64,000 bases of DNA from HGM04593 sp045588485 (GCA_045588485.1 JAZNEI010000089.1:62001-126000); one strand, 5' to 3'; positions 17,807 through 26,127 are shown, counted from the stretch's first letter. Made by a program: numbers and translations. The notes: generated from the sequence alone by a model not told the origin.

Positions 17807-18482
17807 ATATTCGGTGATCGAAACAAAAATGCCACGTGAGTTTCTGCTTCTTCAAGGTGGCGGATGCCGTTGGCGCGGCTGCACCTTCTGTAATTATCAC
17901 GAAGATGTGTCCGACACTCCATTCCTTATTAACAAAGAGTGTTTAGAACGTGTGACAGGCTGTTATGGAGTCCTTGATATTATAAACTCGGGGTCGGCAA
18001 TGGAACTCGATGAAGAGACTCTTGACCTTATAGCTCGAATAGTTAAAGAGAAGAGAATACACTCCCTGTGGTTCGAGGCTCATTATATGTACCGTCACCG
18101 CCTCGATGATTTTGCCCGTCGCTTCGCCCCGGCGCAAGTTAAATTCCGTTGCGGCATCGAGAGCTTTGCTCCACACCTGCGCAGGGAGTGGAACAAAGGT
18201 GTTCCGGCAAGTGTCACCGCAGCCGATGTTGCCCGATACTTCAGCGGAGTGTGTCTTCTGTGCTGCACTGTGGGCGATAGTCGTGAGCGAATTCTCAACG
18301 ATATCGCTACAGCCGATAAATATTTCGAGTACTTCAGCGTAAACCTATTCTGCAATAACGGCACACAGGTGCAACGCGACGGAGAATTGGCAGCATGGTT
18401 CATCGAAGAGGTGTATCCTAAAATTAAAGACAATCCTAAAATCGAGATACTTATAAATAACACCGACCTTGGTGTCGGGTAA
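17799..18482 (+). CDS. Small radical-SAM-like protein coupled to the queuosine-precursor transporter (queuine lyase-like candidate)
   Basis: The 227-residue product has a three-cysteine cluster C23-x4-C28-x2-C31 (GGGCRWRGCTFC) near its N-terminus. This is one residue longer than the canonical radical-SAM CxxxCxxC. Further features are INSGSAMELDEE, FEAHYMYR and FRCGIESF, as in the core barrel of a compact radical-SAM enzyme. It overlaps the transporter by 8 bases. From memory, queuine lyase (QueL) of gut bacteria is a radical-SAM-type enzyme found next to YhhQ-type transporters, converting queuine to preQ1. The assignment rests on that context and the motif, so it is an inference. Confidence 0.65.
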   Translation: MDRYSVIETKMPREFLLLQGGGCRWRGCTFCNYHEDVSDTPFLINKECLERVTGCYGVLDIINSGSAMELDEETLDLIARIVKEKRIHSLWFEAHYMYRHRLDDFARRFAPAQVKFRCGIESFAPHLRREWNKGVPASVTAADVARYFSGVCLLCCTVGDSRERILNDIATADKYFEYFSVNLFCNNGTQVQRDGELAAWFIEEVYPKIKDNPKIEILINNTDLGVG

Positions 18483-18492
18483 CCTTACAGCA

Positions 18493-18540
18493 ATAATTAA
18501 GCTCGACAAACGATTTTCACCGTTTGTCGCGCTTAATTAT
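18493..18540 (+). repeat. Left attachment-like hairpin of element 1
   Basis: A near-perfect palindrome: ATAATTAAGC-T-CGACAAACG, loop ATTTTCAC, CGTTTGTCG-C-GCTTAATTAT. Its inner 27 bases (18504-18530) recur exactly at 25782-25808. It follows the radical-SAM-like stop codon by 10 bases and probably also terminates that operon. Confidence 0.75.
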
Positions 18541-18667
18541 ACAAGGTGTCGACTTCTCTTACAAATTATCAAACAAGTTTATAGAGGACTTTGAGCGCAT
18601 TATGGACTTTGTAGAACATAAGCATATTGCTCTAAAACCTTACAAGGTTGGTAATGGTATCAAATAG
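18497..18667 (+). pseudogene. 3' remnant of an unrecognised gene at the left end of element 1
   Basis: An open frame with no plausible start runs from inside the left repeat to a TAG at 18665-18667 and encodes FSYKLSNKFIEDFERIMDF and KPYKVGNGIK before the stop. It is followed by a good terminator (18680-18704), which is how a real gene end looks. The 5' part appears to have been lost when the element end formed. Confidence 0.35.
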
Positions 18668-18679
18668 CAAAACACATTC

Positions 18680-18704
18680 AGCACCCCTCTGTGGGTGCTT
18701 TTTA
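18680..18704 (+). terminator. Intrinsic terminator
   Basis: Stem AGCACCC / GGGTGCT with loop CTCTGT followed by TTTTTAT. From here to 18939 (about 235 bases) I see only AT-rich sequence, including a short ATCGTAAACGAT palindrome, and no gene. Confidence 0.8.
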
Positions 18705-18939
18705 TCTATGTAACCTCTATCGCTTATCACAAAACCATTTATAGTAGTATAGGTAAAACAGTTTTTCGTTTTTTGTACAAAAAATATTTTTCAAAAAAGT
18801 TACTTACTATTTACTCTTTTTCTACTTATGCTACTATTTATCGTAAACGATGAATATTTACTGCACTCGCTTTGAAATATTAAAGCAAGCTTTATATCTC
18901 GCTCGTTTGTGAAATATTTATATATAAACAATATTACTT

Positions 18940-19137
18940 ATGAAAAGACAATTTAGAGAATTGAATGCAGATACAAAACAGCGTATCAGTCAAGGGTTGA
19001 AAAATCGCACGTTAAGCGACAGCCACAAACAAGCCATCAGCGATGGCATGAGGGCTTATTGGAGTACAATCCCCAATAAGCCAAACGATGGAAATAATGA
19101 GAATAAAAACAGTATTAACAATGAAAATCAGTATTGA
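18940..19137 (+). CDS. Small NUMOD3-like protein preceding rep
   Basis: A 65-residue basic protein. The segment LSDSHKQAISDGMRAYW resembles the NUMOD3 DNA-binding motif known from homing endonucleases and mobile-element proteins. It overlaps the proposed rep start (19121) by 17 bases, so the two are probably translated together. A role in DNA recognition or in regulating rep is an inference only. Confidence 0.5.
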   Translation: MKRQFRELNADTKQRISQGLKNRTLSDSHKQAISDGMRAYWSTIPNKPNDGNNENKNSINNENQY

Positions 19138-20005
19138 TAAACTAAAACTATGCTATACACTCTATGAAGACTCTCCATTATTTGAACTAATGGAAACACC
19201 CCTCGATGTCTATGAACTCCCACATTGGGATTTTCGCCTTGAACGTACAGAGGGTAAATATTACGATTACATCTACAAAATCATCTATCTTGAACGAACA
19301 AGCAACAGTTCAAACAGTGAGTATGACATGCAATGCTTTGGTACATTGCGATGGGGACTGAAAGCAGACAAAGAGGGCGAAATGAGTGGTTTTGTATGGA
19401 TAGAAATGGAGAACAAGCAACTATACCTCAACTACAACTATAACACCCACAATCGCCTCGTTTACCTCGAATATATTGAGGGAATGTTGGGATTGAAATT
19501 CCACAACCTGACACGCCTTGACCTTGCTTGCGATGATAATAAGAACCAATCCAAACGCCTAATTCGTGCCATTCGTGATGAGGCTCTTATCCCCATAGTC
19601 AATGGCACAAAGGTAACAGATAGGGATAAACTCCTTGAAGATATACTCTACATTGGTGTAGGTTCTTGTCGTAGAATTAAGGAGTACAGCCTCATCGTTC
19701 AGCAGAAGAATGGCGATTTACGCCTATCAGCATACAACAAGAAACGAGAAATCGAAAGCAACAGTGGTAAACAGTATATCGCTGAAGCCAATGGCAACCC
19801 CAAGCACCTTTCACGCCTTGAAATACGTATCAATGGCGATGTGTTGAACGAATGGTTTAATCGTGAACGTATAGAGTACAACCCCTTGCTGTTCTGTAAC
19901 GAGGATTTTCTGTTGCTTATGTTCCTTACCTTTTCAAGCAGGGTCTTACGCTTCCAAACAGCAAAAGGCAGACAGTCGCTCGATGTTCTTGATATTGTTG
20001 CGTAG
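19121..20005 (+). CDS. Rolling-circle-type replication initiation protein (Rep_trans/phage replication initiator-like)
   Basis: The 294-residue product (from MKISIDKLKLCYTLYE) contains RLDLACDD at about 132-139, LSAYNKKREIES, and HLSRLEIRIN. This order is typical of the Rep_trans-type initiators of small plasmids, filamentous phages and related integrated elements. Such proteins nick one strand at an origin and drive replication of the excised circle. Upstream in-frame ATGs at 19088 and 19097 exist, but the family core begins at MKIS. No nick site was identified. Confidence 0.7.
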   Translation: MKISIDKLKLCYTLYEDSPLFELMETPLDVYELPHWDFRLERTEGKYYDYIYKIIYLERTSNSSNSEYDMQCFGTLRWGLKADKEGEMSGFVWIEMENKQLYLNYNYNTHNRLVYLEYIEGMLGLKFHNLTRLDLACDDNKNQSKRLIRAIRDEALIPIVNGTKVTDRDKLLEDILYIGVGSCRRIKEYSLIVQQKNGDLRLSAYNKKREIESNSGKQYIAEANGNPKHLSRLEIRINGDVLNEWFNRERIEYNPLLFCNEDFLLLMFLTFSSRVLRFQTAKGRQSLDVLDIVA

Positions 20006-20228
20006 GGTATTAGTAAACCACCCTATGAATACATATATTATTACTCTAATTTATTGATATAACAGAGGATAATCAATATTAAACCTATGTATGAAATGCA
20101 GTTTAATATTTTACATTAGAATAATACAAAAAGAATGTATCAATACGACCAATTTTAAGGTTATTTTGATACATTTTTATTTTAACACAAATACATCGAC
20201 AATTTATCTATATTGTAATAAATAATAT

Positions 20229-20236
20229 TACATTTG
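20229..20236 (+). promoter_or_regulatory. -7 box before the broken small gene
   Basis: TACATTTG matches TAnnTTTG, 17 bases upstream of the ATG at 20254. No clear -33 element. Confidence 0.4.
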
Positions 20237-20253
20237 TCAAAAATCAATTTCTC

Positions 20254-20609
20254 ATGGCAGAACTCTACAAACAGCGTTCTTCGTTGGGGTTGTCAAGACT
20301 TGCAGAAAAAAGACCTTGTAAGGGCGTTATATTCGTTCATTTGAGAAAGACGCTTTGGCAAAGACTACCTCGCTTAAAAGACCTCGTAGCGCCTCTAAAC
20401 AGAAATCTTTTGATGATAAACTCAAAGCACAGTTACTATCAATGAACGATATTGTGGATATATGTGAACAGACAATACTTGCCCACTGCAACTACACCTT
20501 GATTGGCGAAAATGCAATGGGCAAGATACTCACAATATTGCGTGATAATGGTTCTATTGACTACCAAATTGATTATCCTTTGTTCTTATTTGATAATGAA
20601 ATAAAATAG
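20254..20609 (+). pseudogene. Small basic protein gene, apparently frameshifted
   Basis: The ATG at 20254 opens a frame reading MAELYKQRSSLGLSRLAEKR. A second frame, entered by a -1 shift near 20318 at an AAGGGC, continues GRYIRSFEKDALAKTTSLKR and ends at 20609. Each part alone is an unlikely protein; joined they give about 117 residues. Loss of one G from a short G run would explain it. A promoter-like box precedes the start. Family not recognised. Confidence 0.4.
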
Positions 20610-20634
20610 GTATTTATGTGTGTTTCTTTATACA

Positions 20635-20916
20635 TTAATCAATGCACTCTGTTGCAGACTCTAAATCTTCAAGTGCTGTAATTATATCATCTAAACTATC
20701 TTTGAAATCCTCTAGGGTTTCATATTCTTCTTGCATAGACTCTAACTTCTCTTCTTGTATGTCTGTTAGTTCATATTTTGACTCTAATGTGTCTATTTTT
20801 TTCTCTAATTGTTCTAGTTCTTTTTCAATACTACTTGACATTGTTTGGATATCAATCTTATTTAGCATTGCCAATTGTCTTATATCTCTAATCTTGTTTT
20901 TATAACTCTGTTTCAT
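20635..20916 (-). CDS. Small coiled-coil protein paired with the Mrr-like nuclease
   Basis: 93 residues, strongly charged, with heptad-like patterns from about residue 25 to the end (IEKELEQLEKKIDTLESKY and following). It begins two bases after the stop codon of the Mrr-like gene, so it is cotranscribed and probably coupled. Because the nuclease has its own long coiled coil, this protein may bind it as a regulator, an inhibitor or a scaffold. That is inference; the family is not recognised. Confidence 0.65.
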   Translation of the reverse strand: MKQSYKNKIRDIRQLAMLNKIDIQTMSSSIEKELEQLEKKIDTLESKYELTDIQEEKLESMQEEYETLEDFKDSLDDIITALEDLESATECID

Positions 20917-20918
20917 AT

Positions 20919-22700
20919 TTAGCGATTATTATTGATAATATCCTTTGCTTCTTTAATATTAATGTATGCTTGTCTACCATGTTTCTCAAGCAATCCTAAT
21001 AGGTGTCCACCATTTAACAACTTTAATGGTTTGTCTTTTGCAAATTCATAGGAGTCATGTCCATAATCAGAGGTCGTAATAAGAATACCTGAGTTTGCAC
21101 CCTCATTAATAACGGTTCCATATAAATCTCTTACAGCTGATACACCAACTGTATTTGTATATCTTTTTGCTTGAACAACAATTTTACCTCCTCTTAAAGG
21201 GTCGGGGTCATATATAATAGCGTCAACTCCTCCATCTCTACTTGTTTGAGTGACCTTTACTTCTCCACCAACTTTCGAGAATTCTAATTCAAAAAGTTCA
21301 CGAACAAGTTGTTCGAATTCTGTCCACTCTATTACAGCCAAATTTGTTCCAGAACTTAAATTTACATTTTTGCTCTCAATAAATCGTTTGTCGTTCTTGT
21401 CAAATGTAACAATTGGAGTAATGGCAACAATATCTGCTAATTTTGAGGCAGAAACACCTTTTAGGGATTTAAAGCATAATTTGGGGTCAACACCTCTTAT
21501 TTCCAAATTATTATATTGCTCTCTTGTTACTGACAGTGATAAAATGTATTTGCTTTCCTTTTTACCAACAGAACGATTTACATGATTTATATAACCATTA
21601 AAAGTTACACTACATACACTGTCATCTTCTGTTAAGTGGTATATTTCGTATATACTTCTTAAGCAGATTGAATATAAGGCATTCTCATACGCTTTGGTAA
21701 TGTAGTTCTCTGGATATGGTTTTGAAGTTATTTCGTTTGACTTTACAATGTATTTATATTCTTTTATTGTTAGGAAATCTTCTTTATTAGGTAGTTTGTA
21801 ATTAATGACGATAGATTTGTTATTGTGAACAACATCTATTTCTTTAGCAAAAAGCGATTTGTAATTTGATTGATTTAATATATCAAGTATGTACTGTTCT
21901 ATGTTTGTCGCTGATGGTTGAATATTATTAATGTTTGCCACACCCGAGTCTATAATATGCTCCCATTCTTTTTCTTCAAGTCTAATTTTCCTATTTTGTA
22001 TATAGCAGAATATATGCGCCTTTGCAATATAACAACAGTCGCTAAAGAACTCCTTTTTTACAACAATAGCAGACATTTCTTCTGTAAACCTAATATTGCA
22101 AACAAAACTGTGTCCTACTTTGGTATATATTTCCTCGTACAAGATGTTTGTTATTAGATTATCCTCCTTGTCAAATATTTCATAAGTGATAGGAAGTTTA
22201 CCTTTAACAGTGGTATTTAGAAGTTTGCCATAATACAAAAGTTCCAAGATGTCTATATCATCTTTACCTTTAATATAAATTTTGTTATCTGTCTGTTTGT
22301 ATTCTGCGCCAAGTTTCACTAACTTACAAGAAATTTCTTTTTCTTTCTCCTCTATTTCCTTGAGTTCCTCCTCTTTCTTGCGTTCTTCATATTGTCTGCG
22401 CTCTTCTTCTACTCTTTTAAGATACTCTTCTTGTTTTTTCTTCTGTTCTTCTTCTTGTTTTTGCCTTAATTCTTCTCTGCGTCTCTTATCTTCTTCTAAT
22501 GTTTTTAAATATTCTTCACGCATTTGTTTTCCTATCTCTCGCCTTTTTTCTTTCTCCTTAAAATCTGTATAATCATTAGCTGTATCATATATAAAGTATA
22601 TTATCACAGCAATACCTACTATTATTAAAATCCACATGACAACAGGTTCAACCACAGCCCATAGTATTAACAATATTAAGAGTAAAAAGAATAAAGTCAT
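20919..22700 (-). CDS. Membrane-anchored, coiled-coil Mrr-type restriction endonuclease
   Basis: The 593 residues start with two adjacent hydrophobic helices (about 2-40). A long charged coiled coil follows (about 48-125; KTLEEDKRRREELRQKQEEE). Then comes a middle region of unknown fold. The C-terminal Mrr_cat-like nuclease domain (about 450-585) has WTEFEQLVRELF, the catalytic DGGVDAIIYD and the VVQAKRY lysine motif. Mrr-like enzymes cut modified or foreign DNA. Membrane anchoring through paired N-terminal helices would place the nuclease at the inner face of the membrane, where incoming DNA arrives. Likely the defence cargo of element 1. Confidence 0.82.
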   Translation of the reverse strand: MTLFFLLLILLILWAVVEPVVMWILIIVGIAVIIYFIYDTANDYTDFKEKEKRREIGKQMREEYLKTLEEDKRRREELRQKQEEEQKKKQEEYLKRVEEERRQYEERKKEEELKEIEEKEKEISCKLVKLGAEYKQTDNKIYIKGKDDIDILELLYYGKLLNTTVKGKLPITYEIFDKEDNLITNILYEEIYTKVGHSFVCNIRFTEEMSAIVVKKEFFSDCCYIAKAHIFCYIQNRKIRLEEKEWEHIIDSGVANINNIQPSATNIEQYILDILNQSNYKSLFAKEIDVVHNNKSIVINYKLPNKEDFLTIKEYKYIVKSNEITSKPYPENYITKAYENALYSICLRSIYEIYHLTEDDSVCSVTFNGYINHVNRSVGKKESKYILSLSVTREQYNNLEIRGVDPKLCFKSLKGVSASKLADIVAITPIVTFDKNDKRFIESKNVNLSSGTNLAVIEWTEFEQLVRELFELEFSKVGGEVKVTQTSRDGGVDAIIYDPDPLRGGKIVVQAKRYTNTVGVSAVRDLYGTVINEGANSGILITTSDYGHDSYEFAKDKPLKLLNGGHLLGLLEKHGRQAYINIKEAKDIINNNR

Positions 22701-22806
22701 AATGTTAATTATTTATTTCAAGTCACAATACCGATTATTTATTAAATAATCTAATTGCATATACAAATTTACTTATTTTGATAAAACATTTATCAATTCT
22801 ATCAAG

Positions 22807-23091
22807 TTATTTAAGCAAATTCTCCAACTCGCTCCTACTATTGAATTGATATATCTTTCCTCTTATCTTTATATATCCCTCTACAGCCTCATCGCCCATA
22901 GGTTCAAAAAGGGATTTTACGCTTACGCCAAGAGCAACAGCCATCTTTTCAATAGTATCAAGTCGAGCGTTACCATACATCGCCCTTGTCAAAGAGGAAG
23001 CGTCAATATCCATGTCGCTTGCAAGGTCTTTAAGTTGCTTGCCTTGTTGCTTGCAAAGGCGTTTTACATTTTCTGCCAAAATTTTCTCCAT
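22807..23091 (-). CDS. XRE-family helix-turn-helix regulator
   Basis: 94 residues with a classic HTH_3 domain at about 5-62 (LKDLASDMDIDASSLTRAMY, LDTIEKMAVALGVSVKSLF) and a short C-terminal segment. It is divergent from the small serine recombinase gene, whose promoter (23178-23209) lies in the shared 160-base region. It is therefore a reasonable repressor of recombinase expression and of itself. Confidence 0.82.
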   Translation of the reverse strand: MEKILAENVKRLCKQQGKQLKDLASDMDIDASSLTRAMYGNARLDTIEKMAVALGVSVKSLFEPMGDEAVEGYIKIRGKIYQFNSRSELENLLK

Positions 23092-23177
23092 GTCTATCCT
23101 ATTTTGGGTGCTAATATACTAAAATTATCATAAATAACAATATATTTCAAAATATTTGCGATTTTCGCTAATTAAAA

Positions 23178-23209
23178 TTTGTTTCTTAATTTTCTTAAAT
23201 GTATATTTG
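23178..23209 (+). promoter_or_regulatory. Promoter of the small serine recombinase
   Basis: TTTG (23178-23181), exactly 20 bases, then TATATTTG (23202-23209): a perfect Bacteroidota promoter 42 bases before the ATG at 23252. Confidence 0.8.
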
Positions 23210-23251
23210 CATTGTAATAATTGATTTATAAAACAAATGTATAATAAGAAT

Positions 23252-23875
23252 ATGAAAACAATAATTTTTGCAAGAGTTTCGACAAACATACAAGAGTACG
23301 ACAGACAAGTAAACGAACTGACAGCACTTGCCAATAGTAAGGGTTGGAGCGTTGAGGCTGTGTTTGCTGAAAAGATTTCAGGAGCAAAAGCAAATGCAGA
23401 GCGTACAGAGTTGCTTAATATGGTCGCTTATGTAGAGGCAAATGCCATTGACAAGGTGCTTGTTACTGAACTCTCTCGTTTGGGGCGTGATACCTTGCAA
23501 GTGCTTGAGGTTATAGAAATGCTGAACAGCAAGGGTATTTCGCTGTATATACAGAACTATAACATCGAAACACTGACAGCAGAGGGCAAGGTAAACCCAA
23601 TGAGCCAATTCCTTATTACCATACTTGCAGAGGTGGCAATAATGGAGCGCAAGACCATTCGTGAGCGTGTAGCGAGTGGTTATGCCAACTATCGTAACAA
23701 TGGTGGCAAGGTGGGTAGAAAGCAGGGGTATCGCAAGAGTAGCGAGGCAATGCGTGAGGAGTACAGCGAGGTGTTTAAGTTGTTGAAAAAGGGCATAAGC
23801 CTTCGCAACATAAGCAAGATAACGAATGTAAGTGTAAATACTATAAGAAAATGTAAGGAGAGTGTAAGCGTATGA
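23252..23875 (+). CDS. Small serine recombinase (resolvase/invertase family)
   Basis: 207 residues from the ATG at 23252. The N-terminal catalytic domain has IIFARVST (active Ser10), the flexible loop and EMLNSKGISLYIQN, ILAEVAIMERKTIRERVASG (long E helix), and a C-terminal helix-turn-helix (LLKKGISLRNISKITNVSVN) typical of Hin/Gin/gamma-delta enzymes. It could resolve dimers of the element or invert a segment. The upstream in-frame ATG at 23237 would add five residues and is less likely. Confidence 0.88.
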   Translation: MKTIIFARVSTNIQEYDRQVNELTALANSKGWSVEAVFAEKISGAKANAERTELLNMVAYVEANAIDKVLVTELSRLGRDTLQVLEVIEMLNSKGISLYIQNYNIETLTAEGKVNPMSQFLITILAEVAIMERKTIRERVASGYANYRNNGGKVGRKQGYRKSSEAMREEYSEVFKLLKKGISLRNISKITNVSVNTIRKCKESVSV

Positions 23876-24045
23876 GGTAGAATGTGAGCAAGCCCACTGT
23901 ATAAGGCAAGTAGGTAAATGGCATACCGAAAGGTTGTAATTAGGTTTTTAATCTTCCTTGTTGTAAGATTTTTTATTACAGTTCAGTGGGTAAAAACCAA
24001 AAAATAAGCCACAGAGTGTTGTGGCAAGGAAAATTTTGAATTTTA
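23876..24045 (+). other. Intergenic region with several hairpins between the recombinase genes
   Basis: Visible elements: a long-range pair CCCACTG (about 23892) with CAGTGGG (about 23985), ACC-GAAA-GGT near 23925, AATCTT/AAGATT followed by TTTTATT near 23953-23978, and GCCACA-GAGTGT-TGTGGC near 24008-24025. It may be a terminator plus a structured leader for the next two genes, or contain recombination sites. Confidence 0.35.
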
Positions 24046-24186
24046 ATGTTTAACGAAGAGGAATTGAAACATTATGAAAACATATTAAACAGATTAGGAG
24101 TAAAAGACGGCGAGAGCCAACAGAGGGTATTGGAATTTATGTATACTCTTGGAACAATAATTTATAATAAAAGCGTAGAGGTATGA
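24046..24186 (+). CDS. 46-residue protein coupled to the large serine recombinase
   Basis: Encodes MFNEEELKHYENILNRLGVK and ends VEV, with its TGA overlapping the ATG of the recombinase (ATGA). Acidic N-terminus and helical character. The tight coupling suggests a real gene, possibly a directionality or regulatory factor, though no family is recognised. Confidence 0.55.
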   Translation: MFNEEELKHYENILNRLGVKDGESQQRVLEFMYTLGTIIYNKSVEV

Positions 24187-25823
24187 TTGAGGTAAAGAAA
24201 AAGAAGAAAATCAAAGGGGCAAAGACTGTTGTTGAGTACAGCAAGTTGGAAAGGAGAGTTGCCGCATTGTGGACACGAGTAAGCACAAAGGAGCAAGAGG
24301 AGAATAATTGCAGTTTGGAGAACCAACGAAAGATTTGTTTGGAGTATGCAGAGCAAAGGGGTATCACAATCAAAAAGGAGTTTGGTGGAACGCACGAGAG
24401 TGCAAAGAACGAGGGCGAAATGTACCGTAAAATGATTGCAGAGGTGGCAAAGGACAAGGAGATAAACATTATCCTTGTCTACTCCTTTGACCGTTTTTCT
24501 CGTGCTGGTACCGAAGCGATTATGACAAAGGCATATCTAAAGACAAAGGGCATATATGTTATATCAGCAACACAAGCAACAGACCCCGACAGTGCAGCAG
24601 GTACATTTATGGAGAACATCTTGTTTCTGTTCAACCAATTCGAGAATGATTTGCGTAGGGACAAGAGTGTTATGGGTATGACAGAGTGCCTTAAAAGAGG
24701 TTATTGGTTCAATAATGTCCCATTGGGGTATGACCGCAAAAAGGTTGGTCGTGAGCATATAATAACAGTGAATGAAGATGGCAAGAAACTGCGTAATGCC
24801 TTTATATGGAAAGCAACAGAGGGAATGAGCGACATTGCCATTTGTGAGAGGTTAAAGGCGATGGGTCTTAATGTTGACCGCAAGCACCTAAACAAGATAT
24901 TTCAAAATGTATTCTACGCGGGGTATATGAGGCACAACCTTTTGGGGAACGAGATTGTGAAAGGCAAGCACGAGGCATTGATTGATGAAGTTATATTCAA
25001 CAAGGTAAATGGTATTTCCAATGCAGGGTATGAGCATAAGAAGATTACCGATGATTTTCCATTGAAACGCCATATCATCTGTTCAGAGTGTGGTGGTTAT
25101 CTAACAGGGTACACCGTAAAGGCAAGAGGTAAGAACTACTATAAATGCAACACCAAAGGTTGTAAAAACAACAATAGCGCAGAGAAAATTCATGCAGAGT
25201 ATGTTGCACTGCTCAACAGTTATAAAATTCCTCAGGAGTGGATTTCTGCGCTTTCTGACGTGTTCCGTAAAGTCTTTAGGGAGCATAACGACATGAAAGA
25301 TGAGGAACGCCGTACCTTGCTTAAACGCCGTACAGAGTGTAAACAGAAGATTGATAAACTCAAAATACGCTTTGGACTTGATGAGATAAGCGAGGATATT
25401 TACAACGCTTCTGTAAGGCATTTGAACACTGAATTGGCAGAAATTGAGCGAAGTCTTGAAAGTGCAAGTAAAAATTTATCGAACATGGAGAAATTTGTCG
25501 ATAAGGCAGTGCTAATGTGTTGTCAATTAGGCAATTTGTGGATTGATGGAGATTTCGAGAGTAGGCAAGAATTGCAGAAATTAGTGTTCCCAAGTGGAAT
25601 TTTGCTCGATAAGGAAAATGGCAATTATCGAACAATTTCGTTAAGCCAGATGAGCAAAGGCAAGCTTGCTTGCACTTTGCCATGGCGAGAAATTGAAGGC
25701 GAAGCCAACAAGAAAACGAGAACGAAGTGTTCAAGATTATGCGCTTGTTTTCAAGCACTTACAGCGATAAAAAAGAAAAAGCGACAAACGATTTTCACCG
25801 TTTGTCGCCTTGTGTCGGAATGA
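24183..25823 (+). CDS. Large serine recombinase
   Basis: 546 residues. Catalytic domain with LWTRVSTKEQ (active Ser34) and CSLENQRKICLEYAEQRGI, recombinase domain at about 190-280 (GKHEALIDEVIFNKV), a zinc ribbon (CSECGGYL...YYKCNTKGCKNN, about 300-325) and a C-terminal coiled coil (about 360-440). This is the architecture of integrases that insert phages and mobile elements. The last dozen residues and the stop codon lie in the right 27-base repeat and beyond, in flanking chromosomal DNA, so the C-terminus differs between integrated and circular forms. Confidence 0.93.
   Translation: MIEVKKKKKIKGAKTVVEYSKLERRVAALWTRVSTKEQEENNCSLENQRKICLEYAEQRGITIKKEFGGTHESAKNEGEMYRKMIAEVAKDKEINIILVYSFDRFSRAGTEAIMTKAYLKTKGIYVISATQATDPDSAAGTFMENILFLFNQFENDLRRDKSVMGMTECLKRGYWFNNVPLGYDRKKVGREHIITVNEDGKKLRNAFIWKATEGMSDIAICERLKAMGLNVDRKHLNKIFQNVFYAGYMRHNLLGNEIVKGKHEALIDEVIFNKVNGISNAGYEHKKITDDFPLKRHIICSECGGYLTGYTVKARGKNYYKCNTKGCKNNNSAEKIHAEYVALLNSYKIPQEWISALSDVFRKVFREHNDMKDEERRTLLKRRTECKQKIDKLKIRFGLDEISEDIYNASVRHLNTELAEIERSLESASKNLSNMEKFVDKAVLMCCQLGNLWIDGDFESRQELQKLVFPSGILLDKENGNYRTISLSQMSKGKLACTLPWREIEGEANKKTRTKCSRLCACFQALTAIKKKKRQTIFTVCRLVSE
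25782..25808 (-). repeat. Right attachment-like repeat of element 1, also the tRNA-Pro terminator
   Basis: Exact copy of 18504-18530. Read on the minus strand downstream of tRNA-Pro it forms GCGACAAACG / CGTTTGTCGC (10 bp, 8-base loop) followed by TTTTTCTTTTTTATC, a strong intrinsic terminator. Confidence 0.85.
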
Positions 25824-25887
25824 GGCGACTCGAACGCCCGACCCCTACGTCCCGAACGTAGTGCGCTACCAACTGCGCTACATTCCG
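25815..25887 (-). tRNA. tRNA-Pro(CGG)
   Basis: 73 bases with acceptor stem CGGAATG/CATTCCG, D arm GCGC..GCGC, anticodon stem CTACG/CGTAG around the loop TTCGGGA (anticodon CGG), and T arm GGGCG-TTCGAGT-CGCCT. CCA is not encoded. Promoter at 25935-25966. Confidence 0.95.
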
Positions 25888-25934
25888 TCACTAAAACAAT
25901 GCAGATAAACAAAACATATATCTGCTCTCAACTG

Positions 25935-25966
25935 CAAATGTAGAAAAAAGCATCAATACAATCAAA
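25935..25966 (-). promoter_or_regulatory. Promoter of tRNA-Pro
   Basis: Minus-strand TTTG (25963-25966), 20 bases, TACATTTG (25935-25942). Confidence 0.75.
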
Positions 25967-26074
25967 GAGAAGCTCTTTATTTTTGTAAAAACCCACTTTT
26001 TCTTTATTTACAAGTGCAAAGATAGTGTAAAAAAATATATTTTCGAAAAATGTACGCATTTTTTTTGAAAAATA

Positions 26075-26106
26075 TTTGCGTATGTAAAATAAAAGCTCTA
26101 CATTTG
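26075..26106 (+). promoter_or_regulatory. Promoter of tRNA-Phe
   Basis: TTTG (26075-26078), 20 bases, TACATTTG (26099-26106); 22 bases before the mature tRNA. Same boxes and spacing as the divergent tRNA-Pro promoter. Confidence 0.78.
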
Positions 26107-26127
26107 CACTCGCAAAAGACAAACAAC

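Larger units (their letters stand above)
18504..25808. mobile_element. 7.3 kb integrated element with Rep and two serine recombinases
   Basis: Bounded by identical 27-base direct repeats at 18504-18530 and 25782-25808. Content: rolling-circle-type Rep, membrane-anchored Mrr-like nuclease plus partner, XRE regulator, small and large serine recombinases. It is visibly more AT-rich than the chromosome on its left. It separates the queuosine salvage operon from tRNA-Pro, and the right repeat works as the tRNA-Pro terminator, suggesting insertion into that terminator. Which recombinase acts is unknown; a 27-base identity is longer than usual for large serine integrases. Confidence 0.7.

Noticed and set aside
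22282..22572. Plus-strand frame rich in Ser/Phe opposite the Mrr-like gene
   Set aside because: Mirror of the Glu/Lys-rich coiled coil on the other strand.
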